NCBI RefSeq assembly: GCF_003946115.1
Contig: NZ_RHOH01000002.1
Location: forward strand, 434,001 to 498,000
Source: Lacticaseibacillus daqingensis
GTDB taxonomy: Bacteria; Bacillota; Bacilli; Lactobacillales; Lactobacillaceae
DNA: 64,000 bases
Reading direction: 5' to 3'
The position numbers and the translations under genes are program-made. Each line of letters starts with the position of its first letter. Within the stretch, counting starts at the first letter, position 1. Shown here in pieces: positions 35,468 to 44,270 of this stretch. The notes under the pieces were generated by a model. That model worked only from the letters and a program-made list of their open reading frames with translations, did not search any database and had not been told where the DNA came from.

Positions 35468-36934
35468 TCACGAGGTGCTGGGCGCGAGGTGATTGGCTGC
35501 CAAGTAGCGCTGGACCTTCAGGCTAGCGGCCAGCTTGAAACAGGTCTCGGCATCCTTGAGGTCAAGCCCCGTCAGGCTGGTGATGCGCTGCAAGCGGCGG
35601 CGCAACGTGTTGGGATGAATGTACAAAGCCGCGGCCGTTTCCGTTTGGTTACAGGTGGCTTCCAGATAGGCCCGTAGCGTTGGCACCAGCTCGCCGTGGG
35701 TCATAACATCGTGGCGAGTGAGCGTTTGAAGCGCCGGGTGGATGAAAAACGGCAAAACCGTGGCGCCATCTGCCACCTGGGTCAGCATGAGGTCAAAAAA
35801 GGCGTCCTCGCAGTTCACAACGGCCCCTGCCCCACCGAGTTGCGCGGTGTGCGCACAAACCAACGCGGCGGCCGCGGTGTCTTGGGGTTGGGCGTACCAC
35901 TGCGAGACAATGAGCCGACAGCGTGCCTGCTGAGCCAGCTTGGTCAGTTGGGCGCAAAAGGCCCTGCCTTGTCGCTCGCGCAGGCCAACGCTAATGAGGG
36001 CCAAGCAGCGCCCCTCATACACCGTGATCAGGAGCTGCGCAAACATCGGGGTCCCTAGGTACTTGAGGCGCTCGCGCAAAGTGGCCGGGGTTTGCTGCGC
36101 GCGCGGCAGTGCTTCGACCAGTACCATGCCATCGGGAAGCGTCGCGTGCTGGCGTGCAAACTGTGCCGCCCACGTTTCAGTGACTGGCGCGGTCAGCAGC
36201 ATATCGACCAGTCGGTCCCGCGCTGTGATCGTGGGGGCAAAAAGCTGCGCCCGCACTGCGGCGGCGCTGAACAGCGGCGCCAGTTGCGCCAGTAGCTGCA
36301 ACTGTTGCGGGGCCAAGGTGCTATCTGTCACGGCTAGCGCAAGGTAGCCCAGCGCCTCGTTTCGGTAGGCCAATGGGGTCAGTAGCAACGGGAGCGGCGA
36401 TTCGTGCGGCCGGGTCAAGTACAGGTGGTTGTAGAAGCTGGCCGGATCCAGTGTTGGCACCTGGTTCGCCAAGTAGCGCCCCACGTGGCTACTCGGCGCG
36501 AGCAGTGGGCTGGTCGCGCAAAGAATGTGTTGCCCGTCCAGACTCAGGAGCGCGAGCGGCGCCGTTAGCTCAGCGGCAGCCTGTGCCAGCACCGCTTCAA
36601 AATCGGTCGTCAAGGCGGTGATCGCCAGTGTCGTGACCACTTCAGTTGATGCAGGCCCGCCTGCCAGTGCTTGGCCACACGCATCCAGTAATCGCAACGG
36701 CAGGGTTGGGTCGGCTGACCGTGCCGCAACATGGGCCACGCACTGCATACCGCCGGCGCGTGGCACGCCCAAGGACACCCCATCTGGCGTTGCGCGCAAG
36801 ACCATGGTGTGGGGGTCGGGACAAGACCACTGCCCCTCAACCAGCCGCACTTGAGTGACGGTTAATGCCGGCTCGACGGGCCCATTCCACTTGGCCTGTG
36901 GCACGACTTGCTTCAGTAACGTTGTCAGTTGCAT
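35468..36934 (-). CDS. PucR/CdaR-type transcriptional regulator
   Basis: A 488-residue regulator with a C-terminal PucR helix-turn-helix (TETAAALYIHPNTLRRRLQ, about 445-463, then ITSLTGLDLKD). The middle is GAF-like and the N-terminus is a possible ligand-sensing domain (about 1-120). PucR proteins are usually activators. It is divergent from the SDR/decarboxylase/nitroreductase operon, whose promoter has palindromes and no good -35. The obvious guess is that it activates that operon in response to a fatty-acid-like signal; this is inference. Confidence 0.85.
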   Translation of the reverse strand: MQLTTLLKQVVPQAKWNGPVEPALTVTQVRLVEGQWSCPDPHTMVLRATPDGVSLGVPRAGGMQCVAHVAARSADPTLPLRLLDACGQALAGGPASTEVVTTLAITALTTDFEAVLAQAAAELTAPLALLSLDGQHILCATSPLLAPSSHVGRYLANQVPTLDPASFYNHLYLTRPHESPLPLLLTPLAYRNEALGYLALAVTDSTLAPQQLQLLAQLAPLFSAAAVRAQLFAPTITARDRLVDMLLTAPVTETWAAQFARQHATLPDGMVLVEALPRAQQTPATLRERLKYLGTPMFAQLLITVYEGRCLALISVGLRERQGRAFCAQLTKLAQQARCRLIVSQWYAQPQDTAAAALVCAHTAQLGGAGAVVNCEDAFFDLMLTQVADGATVLPFFIHPALQTLTRHDVMTHGELVPTLRAYLEATCNQTETAAALYIHPNTLRRRLQRITSLTGLDLKDAETCFKLAASLKVQRYLAANHLAPSTS

Positions 36935-37018
36935 CCTCGCCTCCTCGCACCGGGCAAGCCCCTGGTGGGAGTTTGACCGGCGCTGGCCTTTGAATTGGGT
37001 GACTTTTCCACCTCCCAG

Positions 37019-37067
37019 ATTAGCAGATGTAAGCGCTAATATAAAGGCGTATTCAAGGCCGTGAATA
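37019..37067 (+). promoter_or_regulatory. Control region of the fatty-acid saturation operon
   Basis: Two inverted repeats precede the operon: ATTAGC/GCTAAT (37019-37024 and 37035-37040) and TATTCA/TGAATA (37050-37055 and 37062-37067). Between them lies TGTAAGCGCTAATA (37028-37041), 12 of 14 bases like a CcpA cre site. A -10-like TATAAA (37040-37045) has no good -35, which fits activator control. Which protein binds where is inferred. Confidence 0.5.
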
Positions 37068-37112
37068 TTTCAAGTCCGTTTAATGATGACAAGGATGAAA
37101 GGAAGTTATCGC

Positions 37113-37967
37113 ATGAAAGACTTCAAGGACAAGGTCATGTTTCTCACAGGGGCTGCCCACGGCTTCGGGCGCGTGATCGCGCAAGAAGCGGCGCGACGCG
37201 GGATGAAGCTTGCGCTGCTCGACATCGATGAACCGGCGCTGAAGGAAACTGCCGCCACGCTTGGCGATGCCGCGGTGCTCGTGCTTCCTACTGACGTGAC
37301 GCAAGAGGCCGCCATCAATGCCGCCATCGCTCGCACGATGCAAGAATTCGGCCAAATCGATGTGTTGATCAATGATGCCGGCATCGCACTGCCCGGCCGG
37401 ATGTGGGAGCTCCCTGTGCGTGACTGGGAGTGGATCCTGCATGTGAACGCCATGAGCCAGGTCTATACGATGCGCAAAATCATTCCGATCATGCTCAAGC
37501 AGAAGACCCACGCCGCCATTCTGAACGTGGCATCGATCGCCGGGCTCGTCGACACCCCCGGCATGCCGGCCTATCACGCCAGCAAGTTCGCATCTGTCGG
37601 CCTGACCGAGGCCACGGCCTACGACCTGCAACGCATCGGCGCCGATATTCAGATGCACGTGATGTGCCCAGGCTTTGTGCAAACCGATCTGTACCACACC
37701 GAGTCACACCGGCCAGCGCAGTACACGGATGCCAGCGACCCATACTACCAAAGCGAGGCCTTTTTGAAAGGACAGCAGTTCGCGAAGTACGTCATCACCA
37801 ACGGCACTCCGATCGATACCATCGCAGCGACGGTGTTCAAGGCACTGGAAGACGACACCTTCTACATCCTCACGCACCCTGAGTACAACGGGCTGATCGC
37901 CGATCGCGTCGACCGCATCGTGCACAACGGTAAGCCGGACGTCCATGTGATGGACGGGATCATGTAA
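37113..37967 (+). CDS. Short-chain dehydrogenase, CLA-DH-like
   Basis: A 284-residue classical SDR. The cofactor loop is TGAAHGFGR (about 12-20) and the active site is Ser in NVASIAG with YHASK. By context (followed by an acetoacetate-decarboxylase-fold protein and a nitroreductase-fold reductase) it resembles CLA-DH of Lactobacillus plantarum, which oxidises and reduces the 10-hydroxy/10-oxo group of hydrated linoleic acid. ATG at 37113 is preceded by AAAGGAAG; upstream in-frame ATGs lack a ribosome site. The hydratase gene is not in the window. Confidence 0.82.
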   Translation: MKDFKDKVMFLTGAAHGFGRVIAQEAARRGMKLALLDIDEPALKETAATLGDAAVLVLPTDVTQEAAINAAIARTMQEFGQIDVLINDAGIALPGRMWELPVRDWEWILHVNAMSQVYTMRKIIPIMLKQKTHAAILNVASIAGLVDTPGMPAYHASKFASVGLTEATAYDLQRIGADIQMHVMCPGFVQTDLYHTESHRPAQYTDASDPYYQSEAFLKGQQFAKYVITNGTPIDTIAATVFKALEDDTFYILTHPEYNGLIADRVDRIVHNGKPDVHVMDGIM

Positions 37968-37997
37968 GCCAGCTAACAACGAAATAGGAGGTCTCTC

Positions 37998-38837
37998 ATG
38001 ACAAGTTTTAAAGTGACAGATGAAAACGTTGCAACCTTTTTGACCCTCCCCAGCATGAATGATCAGGCCGGGCTGAGCTTAGCCTACGCCACCGACCCTG
38101 CGAAGCTGGCGGCGCTGGTGCCCGCGCCGCTCAAGGTCGTCGCGCCGATCGTCGTCGGCTACGTGGTGAACATGGGCAAGCCAAGCTTTGGCGCGCCGTA
38201 CCTTGAAGAGACGCTATACGCGCTGGTCAGCTACCAAGACAAGCTGGTTGGCGCCTACCCGTTCCAGCTTTTGCTGCATGGGCCAGGCGCTGAGGCCGGG
38301 CTGGTCGCAGGCCGCGAAGGCGCCTGCATCCCGAAGAAGCTCGCCGATGACATCACCCTGCGTCGCACCGGTGACCAGGCGGAGGCAACCGTGACGCGCC
38401 ACGGCCACACGCTGTTGCACGCCACCTGGCAAAAAGGCGCCATCAACGAGCCGTCCTTCATGCCACAGTTCGCCCAGATGCTCCCACTGAACCAGGAAAC
38501 GCAAACCAACAGCTTCTTCTTCAACTACGCTTTGAAGCAAGACGACCAAGGCGCCAACCACTTCACCGATGTTTCCCTGGTCACCACCCAGATGCGCTCG
38601 TTCACCGATTCGCTGGAAGCCGGCGCCTTGACGCTGGACCTGACCAGCACCGAAGATGATCCGCTGGCCGAGCTGCCTGTTTTGAAGCCGCTGGGTGCGG
38701 CCTGGTACCACTTCAAGACGTCCACGATGTTTAAGACCGAGACGCTGACCTCGGTCGATGCGACGGCCACCGCCCCGTTTTTGATCACCGGCCGCTACGA
38801 TCGCGGGATTTACGATCCGGCTGTGACCAGCTACTAA
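37998..38837 (+). CDS. Acetoacetate decarboxylase-fold protein, CLA-DC-like
   Basis: A 279-residue protein of the acetoacetate decarboxylase superfamily. The Schiff-base lysine region is GREGACIPKKLADD (about 103-116). In L. plantarum the equivalent (CLA-DC) does not decarboxylate but isomerises the double bond of 10-oxo fatty acids. GGAGG precedes the ATG; 30 bases from the SDR and 24 from the reductase indicate one operon. Confidence 0.85.
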   Translation: MTSFKVTDENVATFLTLPSMNDQAGLSLAYATDPAKLAALVPAPLKVVAPIVVGYVVNMGKPSFGAPYLEETLYALVSYQDKLVGAYPFQLLLHGPGAEAGLVAGREGACIPKKLADDITLRRTGDQAEATVTRHGHTLLHATWQKGAINEPSFMPQFAQMLPLNQETQTNSFFFNYALKQDDQGANHFTDVSLVTTQMRSFTDSLEAGALTLDLTSTEDDPLAELPVLKPLGAAWYHFKTSTMFKTETLTSVDATATAPFLITGRYDRGIYDPAVTSY

Positions 38838-38860
38838 TCGAATCCTAGGAGGGTTTTATT

Positions 38861-39502
38861 ATGCCAGTAACCAACAATGATTTTTCGCAAGTCATGTTCG
38901 ACCGCCACTCGGTGCGTCGCTTCGACCCGAGTGTGACCATTCCCCGCGCCGAGCTTCAGGCGATGATCGCCAGTGCCACCACCGCGCCATCCGCCTGCAA
39001 CTTACAGTCCTGGCACTTTGTCGTGATCGACACCCCGGAGGCCAAAGCAAAGTTCAAGCAGGCCGCCATGGCGTTCAACTATCCACAAGTCGACACCGCG
39101 TCTGCCATCGTCTTTATCGCCGGCGATACCCACTCCCACCTCGTTTACCGCGACGTGTGGCAAAAAGTTTATGAAGCTGGGAAGATTTCCAAGGAGAAGC
39201 TGGATCAGATCTTCAACACCTTCCTGCCACTGTACGAGCATGCCGGTCGCGACTTTTTGACCCTTGATGCCACGATCGATGGTGCCATGGTCGGCATGCA
39301 ACTCCTGCTCGTGGCGCGCGCGCATGGCTACGAAGCTAACCCATTCTCGGGCTATGATTTTAAGACCGTGCTGCCGGCTGTGGGCTTGGATCCTGCTCGC
39401 TTCGTGCCAGTGATGGCCATCGCGATCGGGCGGCCAGCCGCGGACGTCCCAGTGCTGAAGACGCAGCGCTACGATAGCCAGACCCTGACGGAGTTCCTGT
39501 AG
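38861..39502 (+). CDS. Nitroreductase-fold enone reductase, CLA-ER-like
   Basis: A 213-residue FMN flavoprotein of the nitroreductase family: RHSVRRFD (FMN phosphate contact), ATTAPSACNLQSWHFVV, and a C-terminal AIAIGRPA. The stretch APSACNLQSWHF and the overall match to my memory of CLA-ER suggest it reduces the carbon-carbon double bond of oxo-enoic fatty acids. It is the last gene of the operon, closed by a terminator at 39553. Confidence 0.85.
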   Translation: MPVTNNDFSQVMFDRHSVRRFDPSVTIPRAELQAMIASATTAPSACNLQSWHFVVIDTPEAKAKFKQAAMAFNYPQVDTASAIVFIAGDTHSHLVYRDVWQKVYEAGKISKEKLDQIFNTFLPLYEHAGRDFLTLDATIDGAMVGMQLLLVARAHGYEANPFSGYDFKTVLPAVGLDPARFVPVMAIAIGRPAADVPVLKTQRYDSQTLTEFL

Positions 39503-39552
39503 TCGCCACCTGACGCTGGCACGCCGCAGACCGCGCGGGCAATTCAATGCAA

Positions 39553-39594
39553 CCAAACAAAGACAGACATCATCGGGTGTCTGTCTTTGTTTGG
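39553..39594. terminator. Terminator of the fatty-acid saturation operon
   Basis: A 17-bp perfect stem (39553-39569 with 39578-39594), eight-base loop, A- and T-rich arms. It also faces the convergent gene ending at 39620. Confidence 0.9.
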
Positions 39595-39619
39595 CGCTGG
39601 CGTCGTGAGCGACCTGCGG

Positions 39620-40285
39620 TTACGCCGCGGGTAGCGGCATGTTGAACAGCTCGATCAGCTTGGTGAAGTTGTAAGGAAAGCGATCCCGTCCACTGAACGT
39701 GACGGGTAAAAATGCGAAGCCGTAGTCTAACGCCAACCGCCACTGAACTTGGCTTGCAGCCTCCCGCGCGTAGCGATTAGCCCACTCCCCGAGGTGGATC
39801 GCGGTGAGCGCCTGCCGAAACTGCGCCCGGCGGATAGGTGTTGGGCCCGCGATCTGCTGACTGGTTCGCGGCATCGTCAGCGGGAGGTACAAATTGTAGC
39901 GGCGTAGCGTCTGCGGTGTCAGCTCGACCACCACGCGCTGCCCGCGCTCATGGGCGGTCAAGTCGAAAGTGGCCCGCTTGAGCGCAGCCATTCGCGTGGT
40001 AAAGTGCAGATCCCGAATTTCGGTGCTCGTCATCGGACTCGTCCCCGCATCCAGCTCGGCAAAACGCGCCCGGGTGGCGGCGAGGTACTCGCGCGTCCGC
40101 GCCAGCATCTCAGCGTCTTCGACTCGAACACTCGGTGCGTGCGCCAACTCGTCAAATTCACGCGGGAGGCGCTGCCGCTGCCGCAACACCGACTGGCGCA
40201 GGGATTGAATCAAGTCATAGATGTCGCGCGCCGAGCCGTTCTTGAGGTTTAAATCGTAAAATGCCTGTACACTGATCAACGTCAT
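39620..40285 (-). CDS. Protein of unknown function, mostly helical
   Basis: A 221-residue cytoplasmic protein rich in Arg, Ala and Leu, without membrane segments or motifs I recognise. The N-terminus (MTLISVQAFYDLNLKNGSARDI) begins at the ATG at 40285 behind GGGAGG. The central part has repeated R-x-x-x-L helices; the C-terminal third is more mixed and ends in a Pro-rich tail. It stands alone between two terminators. Confidence 0.6.
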   Translation of the reverse strand: MTLISVQAFYDLNLKNGSARDIYDLIQSLRQSVLRQRQRLPREFDELAHAPSVRVEDAEMLARTREYLAATRARFAELDAGTSPMTSTEIRDLHFTTRMAALKRATFDLTAHERGQRVVVELTPQTLRRYNLYLPLTMPRTSQQIAGPTPIRRAQFRQALTAIHLGEWANRYAREAASQVQWRLALDYGFAFLPVTFSGRDRFPYNFTKLIELFNMPLPAA

Positions 40286-40387
40286 TTTGCCCAACCTCCC
40301 AAGGGTTATGCGAGTCATCACTAGGTTTACGTTGCGCTTATTTTACTTGGTTCGCGCAAAATTGCCTAGTTTTTGGACTGACCGCAA

Positions 40388-40414
40388 CAAAAAAAGCCAC
40401 ATCCGCGATGTGGC
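40388..40414 (-). terminator. Terminator of the PH-like membrane protein gene
   Basis: A perfect 8-bp stem (40396-40403 with 40407-40414), three-base loop and seven T on the minus strand. Confidence 0.88.
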
Positions 40415-40424
40415 AATGGATGGG

Positions 40425-41036
40425 CTAGCGTCGGTTGGGGCGCGGAATTTTAGGCAACCAGATCAATGCCAGTAACAGGACTGACGGCACCACCATCTTC
40501 AGGGGATGGGCATCGGGGATCGTCAGCGCGACGATCAGCAATCCGAGCGGCAGTAGCGATTCCAGCAGTGGAAACTTGAACGCTGCCCAGCCTGAGTTCG
40601 CCACTTGGCTCATATCCGTTGCGTAGCCGCAAAACTGATTGGCCAGTAAAACGCGCAAGTTCGTGGCAACATACTTCAAGCGCATCGCGGCATCTTTGTG
40701 CGCGTAAAAGCTCACATGCGTCCCCTGATGATCGAAATCGATCACGAGGGCCTCATCCGCCCCATCGCGCAGCTTGAAGTTCGTGACGTCATCATGGGCG
40801 TACCGGCTCACCTGATCGTCTTTGAGCCGTTGCGCCACAATGGCCTCCGGCGTAAAAACAAGCAGGAAAGGTTGCTCCGAGTGCGCAGTCAGCAGATTGC
40901 CGCCGACAAGATTCATCGCCACGCCTTTAGCCACGCTGTTGTGGTGATGCGCCATCAAAAAGTTCTCGTTCGGTTCGATGCCCAGCGCGCGCACCCGGTC
41001 TTTCATCTCTTCTTCGTTCGGTGCTAACAGTGCCAT
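40425..41036 (-). CDS. Membrane protein with a soluble N-terminal domain, function unknown
   Basis: A 203-residue protein: about 145 soluble residues, then two closely spaced membrane helices (about 155-173 and 179-194) and a basic end (PKIPRPNRR). The soluble part alternates short strands (FLLVFTPEAIVAQRL, THVSFYAHKD) in a way that could be a bacterial PH-like fold; that is a guess. GGAGGAG precedes the ATG. Single gene. Confidence 0.58.
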   Translation of the reverse strand: MALLAPNEEEMKDRVRALGIEPNENFLMAHHHNSVAKGVAMNLVGGNLLTAHSEQPFLLVFTPEAIVAQRLKDDQVSRYAHDDVTNFKLRDGADEALVIDFDHQGTHVSFYAHKDAAMRLKYVATNLRVLLANQFCGYATDMSQVANSGWAAFKFPLLESLLPLGLLIVALTIPDAHPLKMVVPSVLLLALIWLPKIPRPNRR

Positions 41037-41155
41037 GGGTCTCCTCCAAGTGCGGTGTCACTCACCGGTGACGCCTGATGACAATATGATACCCCTTTCA
41101 CAAGGGGTGTCAATCAGACTTGAGACTGGGTTGTGCCTTGACTTGCACGCACCGC

Positions 41156-41904
41156 TCACAGCCGCTTGCGCTGGAACACCCCAATCGCCGCCATCAGCAG
41201 CCCTAGCGCGAGCAGGACGGTCACCGCGCTGGCACCGGCGAGAGCGGCCAAGGGCATGGTCCCTTTGACCACGGCCAGATTGTCGGTGACCAACCGCAAT
41301 GGCAGCCAGTCCTTCACGTCCTTGAGTAGCGCCAGAAGCGCCATCACGGCGTACAGTGCGGCGGCAGTAAAGAAACCACCCATGCCGCTGGCCGTCAGCG
41401 TTGACCCAAGCAACGTCGCCGCCATGAACAGCAGACCGAAGACAAGCAACGGCAGCACCCCAAGTACGGGATGCACGGCGCGCGCGTCTGGAAAGTAGTA
41501 AACCGTGTAGCCCCAGGTGATGCCAAAGGCAAGCCCCATTGCGCCAAGCCATGTCAGCACGGCGAGCAGGTACTTGGCCAAAATGACCGCCGGCCGCGAA
41601 TGATCAAGGTGACCAAGGTGCCGCGGCTGACTTCCTCGCTGACGCTAGCGCTGAACAACGCTGCCAGCAAGAAGATGCCGATCTGCGTCACGCCCTTGTA
41701 ATACTGCTGCCAAGAATCTAGGCTAGTCGGCGTGGGCACGCTGACGGCGATCGGCAGCGCTGACTTCAACAATTCCGGCGTCAGCTTGGCCACCAGCGGG
41801 CTCTCCAGGCCGAGGATCAGGAACACAAGTCCGATCACCAAAAAGCGGTACCGGCGCCAGCCTTCGCGCAGTTCTTTGCCAAAAAACACACCGATCAGTC
41901 TCAT
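41156..41904 (-). pseudogene. ABC-2 type permease gene, split by a frameshift
   Basis: Two open frames together make one permease. The first half (41904 down to 41554; MRLIGVFFGKELREGWRRYR, two membrane helices, EEVSRGTLVTLI) runs off into non-family sequence at about 41600. The second half (41581 down to 41156; ILAKYLLAVLTWLGA then four helices) continues in another frame. The joint lies in CGCGGCCGGCGGTC near 41590-41605: adding one base restores RG-x-PAVILAKYLLAV. The ATPase stop overlaps the start by four bases. Either the transporter is dead or the sequence has a small error. Confidence 0.8.
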
Positions 41905-42770
41905 TTCGTCACCGCCATGTAGATATCCTCCAAACTTGTGGCCTGGCGCGTAATGGCGACCGGATCTGCCTGAGTTGCCGCCAACTTGGCGAGCACCGTG
42001 GACATCGTCACGTCAGCCGAGGCGGCTAATGTCACGGTTGCATCGACCACACGACCGCCCAGGACGGGTTGCGCTGCCTGAGCGGCCGCAGCCGTGGCGA
42101 AGCGCACCAGAATGCGTGGCTGGGCAAAGCGCGTTTTAAGCTGGGCCAGGTTGCCTTCCACTTGCAGGTGGCCCTGCGCGAGAATCCCCACGTGGTCGGC
42201 GATCCGCTCCACATCGCTCAGAATGTGGGTCGAAAACAGCACGGTCGTTTCGCCGCGCAGACTAGCCAACAGCGTCAGAAACTCGCTACGCCCCTCGGGA
42301 TCCAGCGCCGATGTTGGCTCGTCGCAGATCAGCAGAGCCGGATGGCCGAGCAACGCTTGCGCAATGCCGAGCCGCTGCTTCATGCCGCGCGAAAAGCCGT
42401 GAATGCGCCGCCGGTCATCCGGCAGGTCCACCGTTTGCAACAGCTCACCACACCGTGTACGCAATTCGCCACCACGCAACCCGGCCACCTGACCGCACAA
42501 TGTCAGGTACTCGCGCGGCGTCATGTACCCGTAGTACTCGGGCACATCGGGTAGGTAGCCGATCGGTGTGCGTGTGTCTCCCGCCAGACGGATCGTCCCG
42601 GCATCCAGGGTGTCAAGGCCAAGAATCAGGCGCATGGTCGTGGTTTTACCCGCCCCATTCGCACCCACGAAGCCGTAGATGCTACCGGCGGGCACGTGCA
42701 TGCTCAGGTCGGTCAGCACCTGCTTGGCACCGAACCGCTTGGCCACGCCAGTCAGCTCAAGTTGCCCCAT
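41901..42770 (-). CDS. ABC transporter ATP-binding protein (YxlF-like)
   Basis: A 289-residue ATPase of the CcmA/YxlF/bacitracin-export group. Walker A is GANGAGKTTTMRL (about 37-49), the signature is GFSRGMKQRLGIAQALL, Walker B is LLICDEPTSALDP, followed by the H-loop FSTHILSDVERIADH. A C-terminal domain of about 85 residues is typical. It overlaps the PLDNc gene upstream by one base and the permease downstream by four. The order resembles the yxlEFG part of the Bacillus sigY operon. Confidence 0.92.
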   Translation of the reverse strand: MGQLELTGVAKRFGAKQVLTDLSMHVPAGSIYGFVGANGAGKTTTMRLILGLDTLDAGTIRLAGDTRTPIGYLPDVPEYYGYMTPREYLTLCGQVAGLRGGELRTRCGELLQTVDLPDDRRRIHGFSRGMKQRLGIAQALLGHPALLICDEPTSALDPEGRSEFLTLLASLRGETTVLFSTHILSDVERIADHVGILAQGHLQVEGNLAQLKTRFAQPRILVRFATAAAAQAAQPVLGGRVVDATVTLAASADVTMSTVLAKLAATQADPVAITRQATSLEDIYMAVTK

Positions 42771-42976
42771 CACGCCGCCTCCCGGCCGATCAGGAAGTAC
42801 GCCAGCGCCCCGAACGGCTGCACGAACAGCGTCAGCAGGACCCACAGCACGCGGCTGCCGCGGCGGTAATGGGTCTGGCGAAAAATGCTCACCAGTGCAG
42901 TGATCGCCAGTGCCCACTCCGCCAGCACCAGTGGGATCAGTAACGGCAGGTAGTCGCGAATCGCATCATTGATCAT
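42770..42976 (-). CDS. Small PLDNc-domain membrane protein (YxlE-like)
   Basis: A 68-residue protein with two membrane helices and the short RRGSRVLWVLLTLFVQPFG loop typical of the phospholipase-D N-terminal (PLDNc) domain, as in YxlE. The ATG lies 11 bases inside the end of the XRE gene. Such proteins often accompany YxlF/YxlG-type ABC transporters and bacteriocin immunity. Confidence 0.82.
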   Translation of the reverse strand: MINDAIRDYLPLLIPLVLAEWALAITALVSIFRQTHYRRGSRVLWVLLTLFVQPFGALAYFLIGREAA

Positions 42977-44099
42977 CAGTCATCGTCTCCTTTAGCGTGG
43001 CGAGCCGCGCCACCACGGGTTGGTAAGCTGGCAAGGGCCTAAGCGCCGCCATCAGTGGGTGGGCATCGATCAGCCGCCACAGGTCGCGCTTGACCCGCGC
43101 CGGGTCGCGTGGCAGCGTCTCCCCCAAGCTCGACTGGGCGATCCAGTCGTCGATCTGGTCAAAGTAGGCATCGCCGTGCAGCGTCAGCGGCGGGCGCAGC
43201 GTTCCCAACAGGTCCAAGTACGCCAGTGCCAGGGGCACGACGCGATCCACCGCCTGGTGCGCGGCCCACCCTAGTGTGGCAACGCCCAAAAAGTTCAGCG
43301 TCACCAGTGGGTTCAGCTGCGGGAGGTCAAACGCAGCGATCAGCGCCTGTCCTCGCGCCACGGTGGCGGTAAAGCGTGGATCCCCGCTGTCGAGTAGCGC
43401 CAGGTAGTTGGTCAGCTGACTGAGCATCACGGCGACCTGCTGGTACAGCGCGCTTTGGGTCACCTCGATCGCCTTAGCCGGGTTTTGCTTGAGCTGGTAA
43501 GCCATCGCGATCAGGCTATCGCCCGGCAGCATTTCCTGCGGCACCGGCCCCAGCAAGTCCAGCACCCGGTCCGGGTCCTGCAACGATAGCGCACAGTACG
43601 CGGATAGCTTAGCAGCTTTGTCGATCAGCACCGGGTCCTGCGACAATGTGCGGGCGCGCGTTAACCACGTGTCCGCTTGGGTCAAATAGCGCGTCAGCTT
43701 CGTCGGCTGGTCCGGCCCTGGCAACAGGTCGTAGTGGTTGATCACGAGTTGCGCCATCGCCACCAACAGCGGTGGGCAGGCGTAGTAGCGCCGCACGGTG
43801 GCCTCGATCTGCGCCTGAACCACCTCGGCGCTGTCGTGCGCAAACGCGGCCTGAAGCGTCTGGTATTGCGTGCGAATCGCGCTGGCACTGAGGCTCGCCT
43901 GGTAAGCCATTAGCGCGTCAAGCGTCAGGTTGAAGTAGCCGGCCAACAGCGGGAGAAGCGTGATATCCGGCAACGTCGCCCCAGTTTCCCATTTTGACAC
44001 CGACGCCTTGGACACGCCGAGAAAATCGGCGAGTTGCTGCTGCGTCACCCCGCGCGCCTTACGCTGTGCGCGAATCGTTGATGCTAAGTTCAATCCCAT
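42966..44099 (-). CDS. XRE-family regulator with helical repeat domain
   Basis: A 377-residue regulator: an N-terminal XRE helix-turn-helix (VTQQQLADFLGVSKASVSKW, about 18-37), then about 300 residues of paired helices resembling TPR-like repeats, as in Rgg/PlcR-type peptide-sensing regulators, though the family cannot be fixed. It leads the PLDNc-ABC operon through an 11-base overlap. An inverted repeat upstream (44140-44175) may be its binding site. Confidence 0.82.
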   Translation of the reverse strand: MGLNLASTIRAQRKARGVTQQQLADFLGVSKASVSKWETGATLPDITLLPLLAGYFNLTLDALMAYQASLSASAIRTQYQTLQAAFAHDSAEVVQAQIEATVRRYYACPPLLVAMAQLVINHYDLLPGPDQPTKLTRYLTQADTWLTRARTLSQDPVLIDKAAKLSAYCALSLQDPDRVLDLLGPVPQEMLPGDSLIAMAYQLKQNPAKAIEVTQSALYQQVAVMLSQLTNYLALLDSGDPRFTATVARGQALIAAFDLPQLNPLVTLNFLGVATLGWAAHQAVDRVVPLALAYLDLLGTLRPPLTLHGDAYFDQIDDWIAQSSLGETLPRDPARVKRDLWRLIDAHPLMAALRPLPAYQPVVARLATLKETMTDDQ

Positions 44100-44139
44100 C
44101 GGGTCGGCCCCCCTTCAATAACTTCATTGTACGCGGGAA

Positions 44140-44175
44140 ACAAAGTTGCGTATAGCGAGACCTTTGCGACTTTGT
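44140..44175. promoter_or_regulatory. Inverted repeat upstream of the XRE-ABC operon
   Basis: ACAAAGTTGC (44140-44149) and GCGACTTTGT (44166-44175) match in nine of ten positions as an inverted repeat with a 16-base spacer. A -10-like minus-strand TACAAT lies at about 44127-44132. Operator role inferred. Confidence 0.4.
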
Positions 44176-44210
44176 GAACCCTTTGTTAACCGCCGGTTGA
44201 CTCGGCCAGC

Positions 44211-44239
44211 AAAAAACGGTGCCGCCTGCGCGAACACCG
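44211..44239 (-). terminator. Terminator of the two-gene riboswitch operon
   Basis: An imperfect stem of about nine pairs (44217-44225 with 44230-44239), then six T on the minus strand, 32 bases after the stop at 44271. Confidence 0.7.
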
Positions 44240-44270
44240 CTCCATGTGTGATTTACCGTTGACGGCGCGA

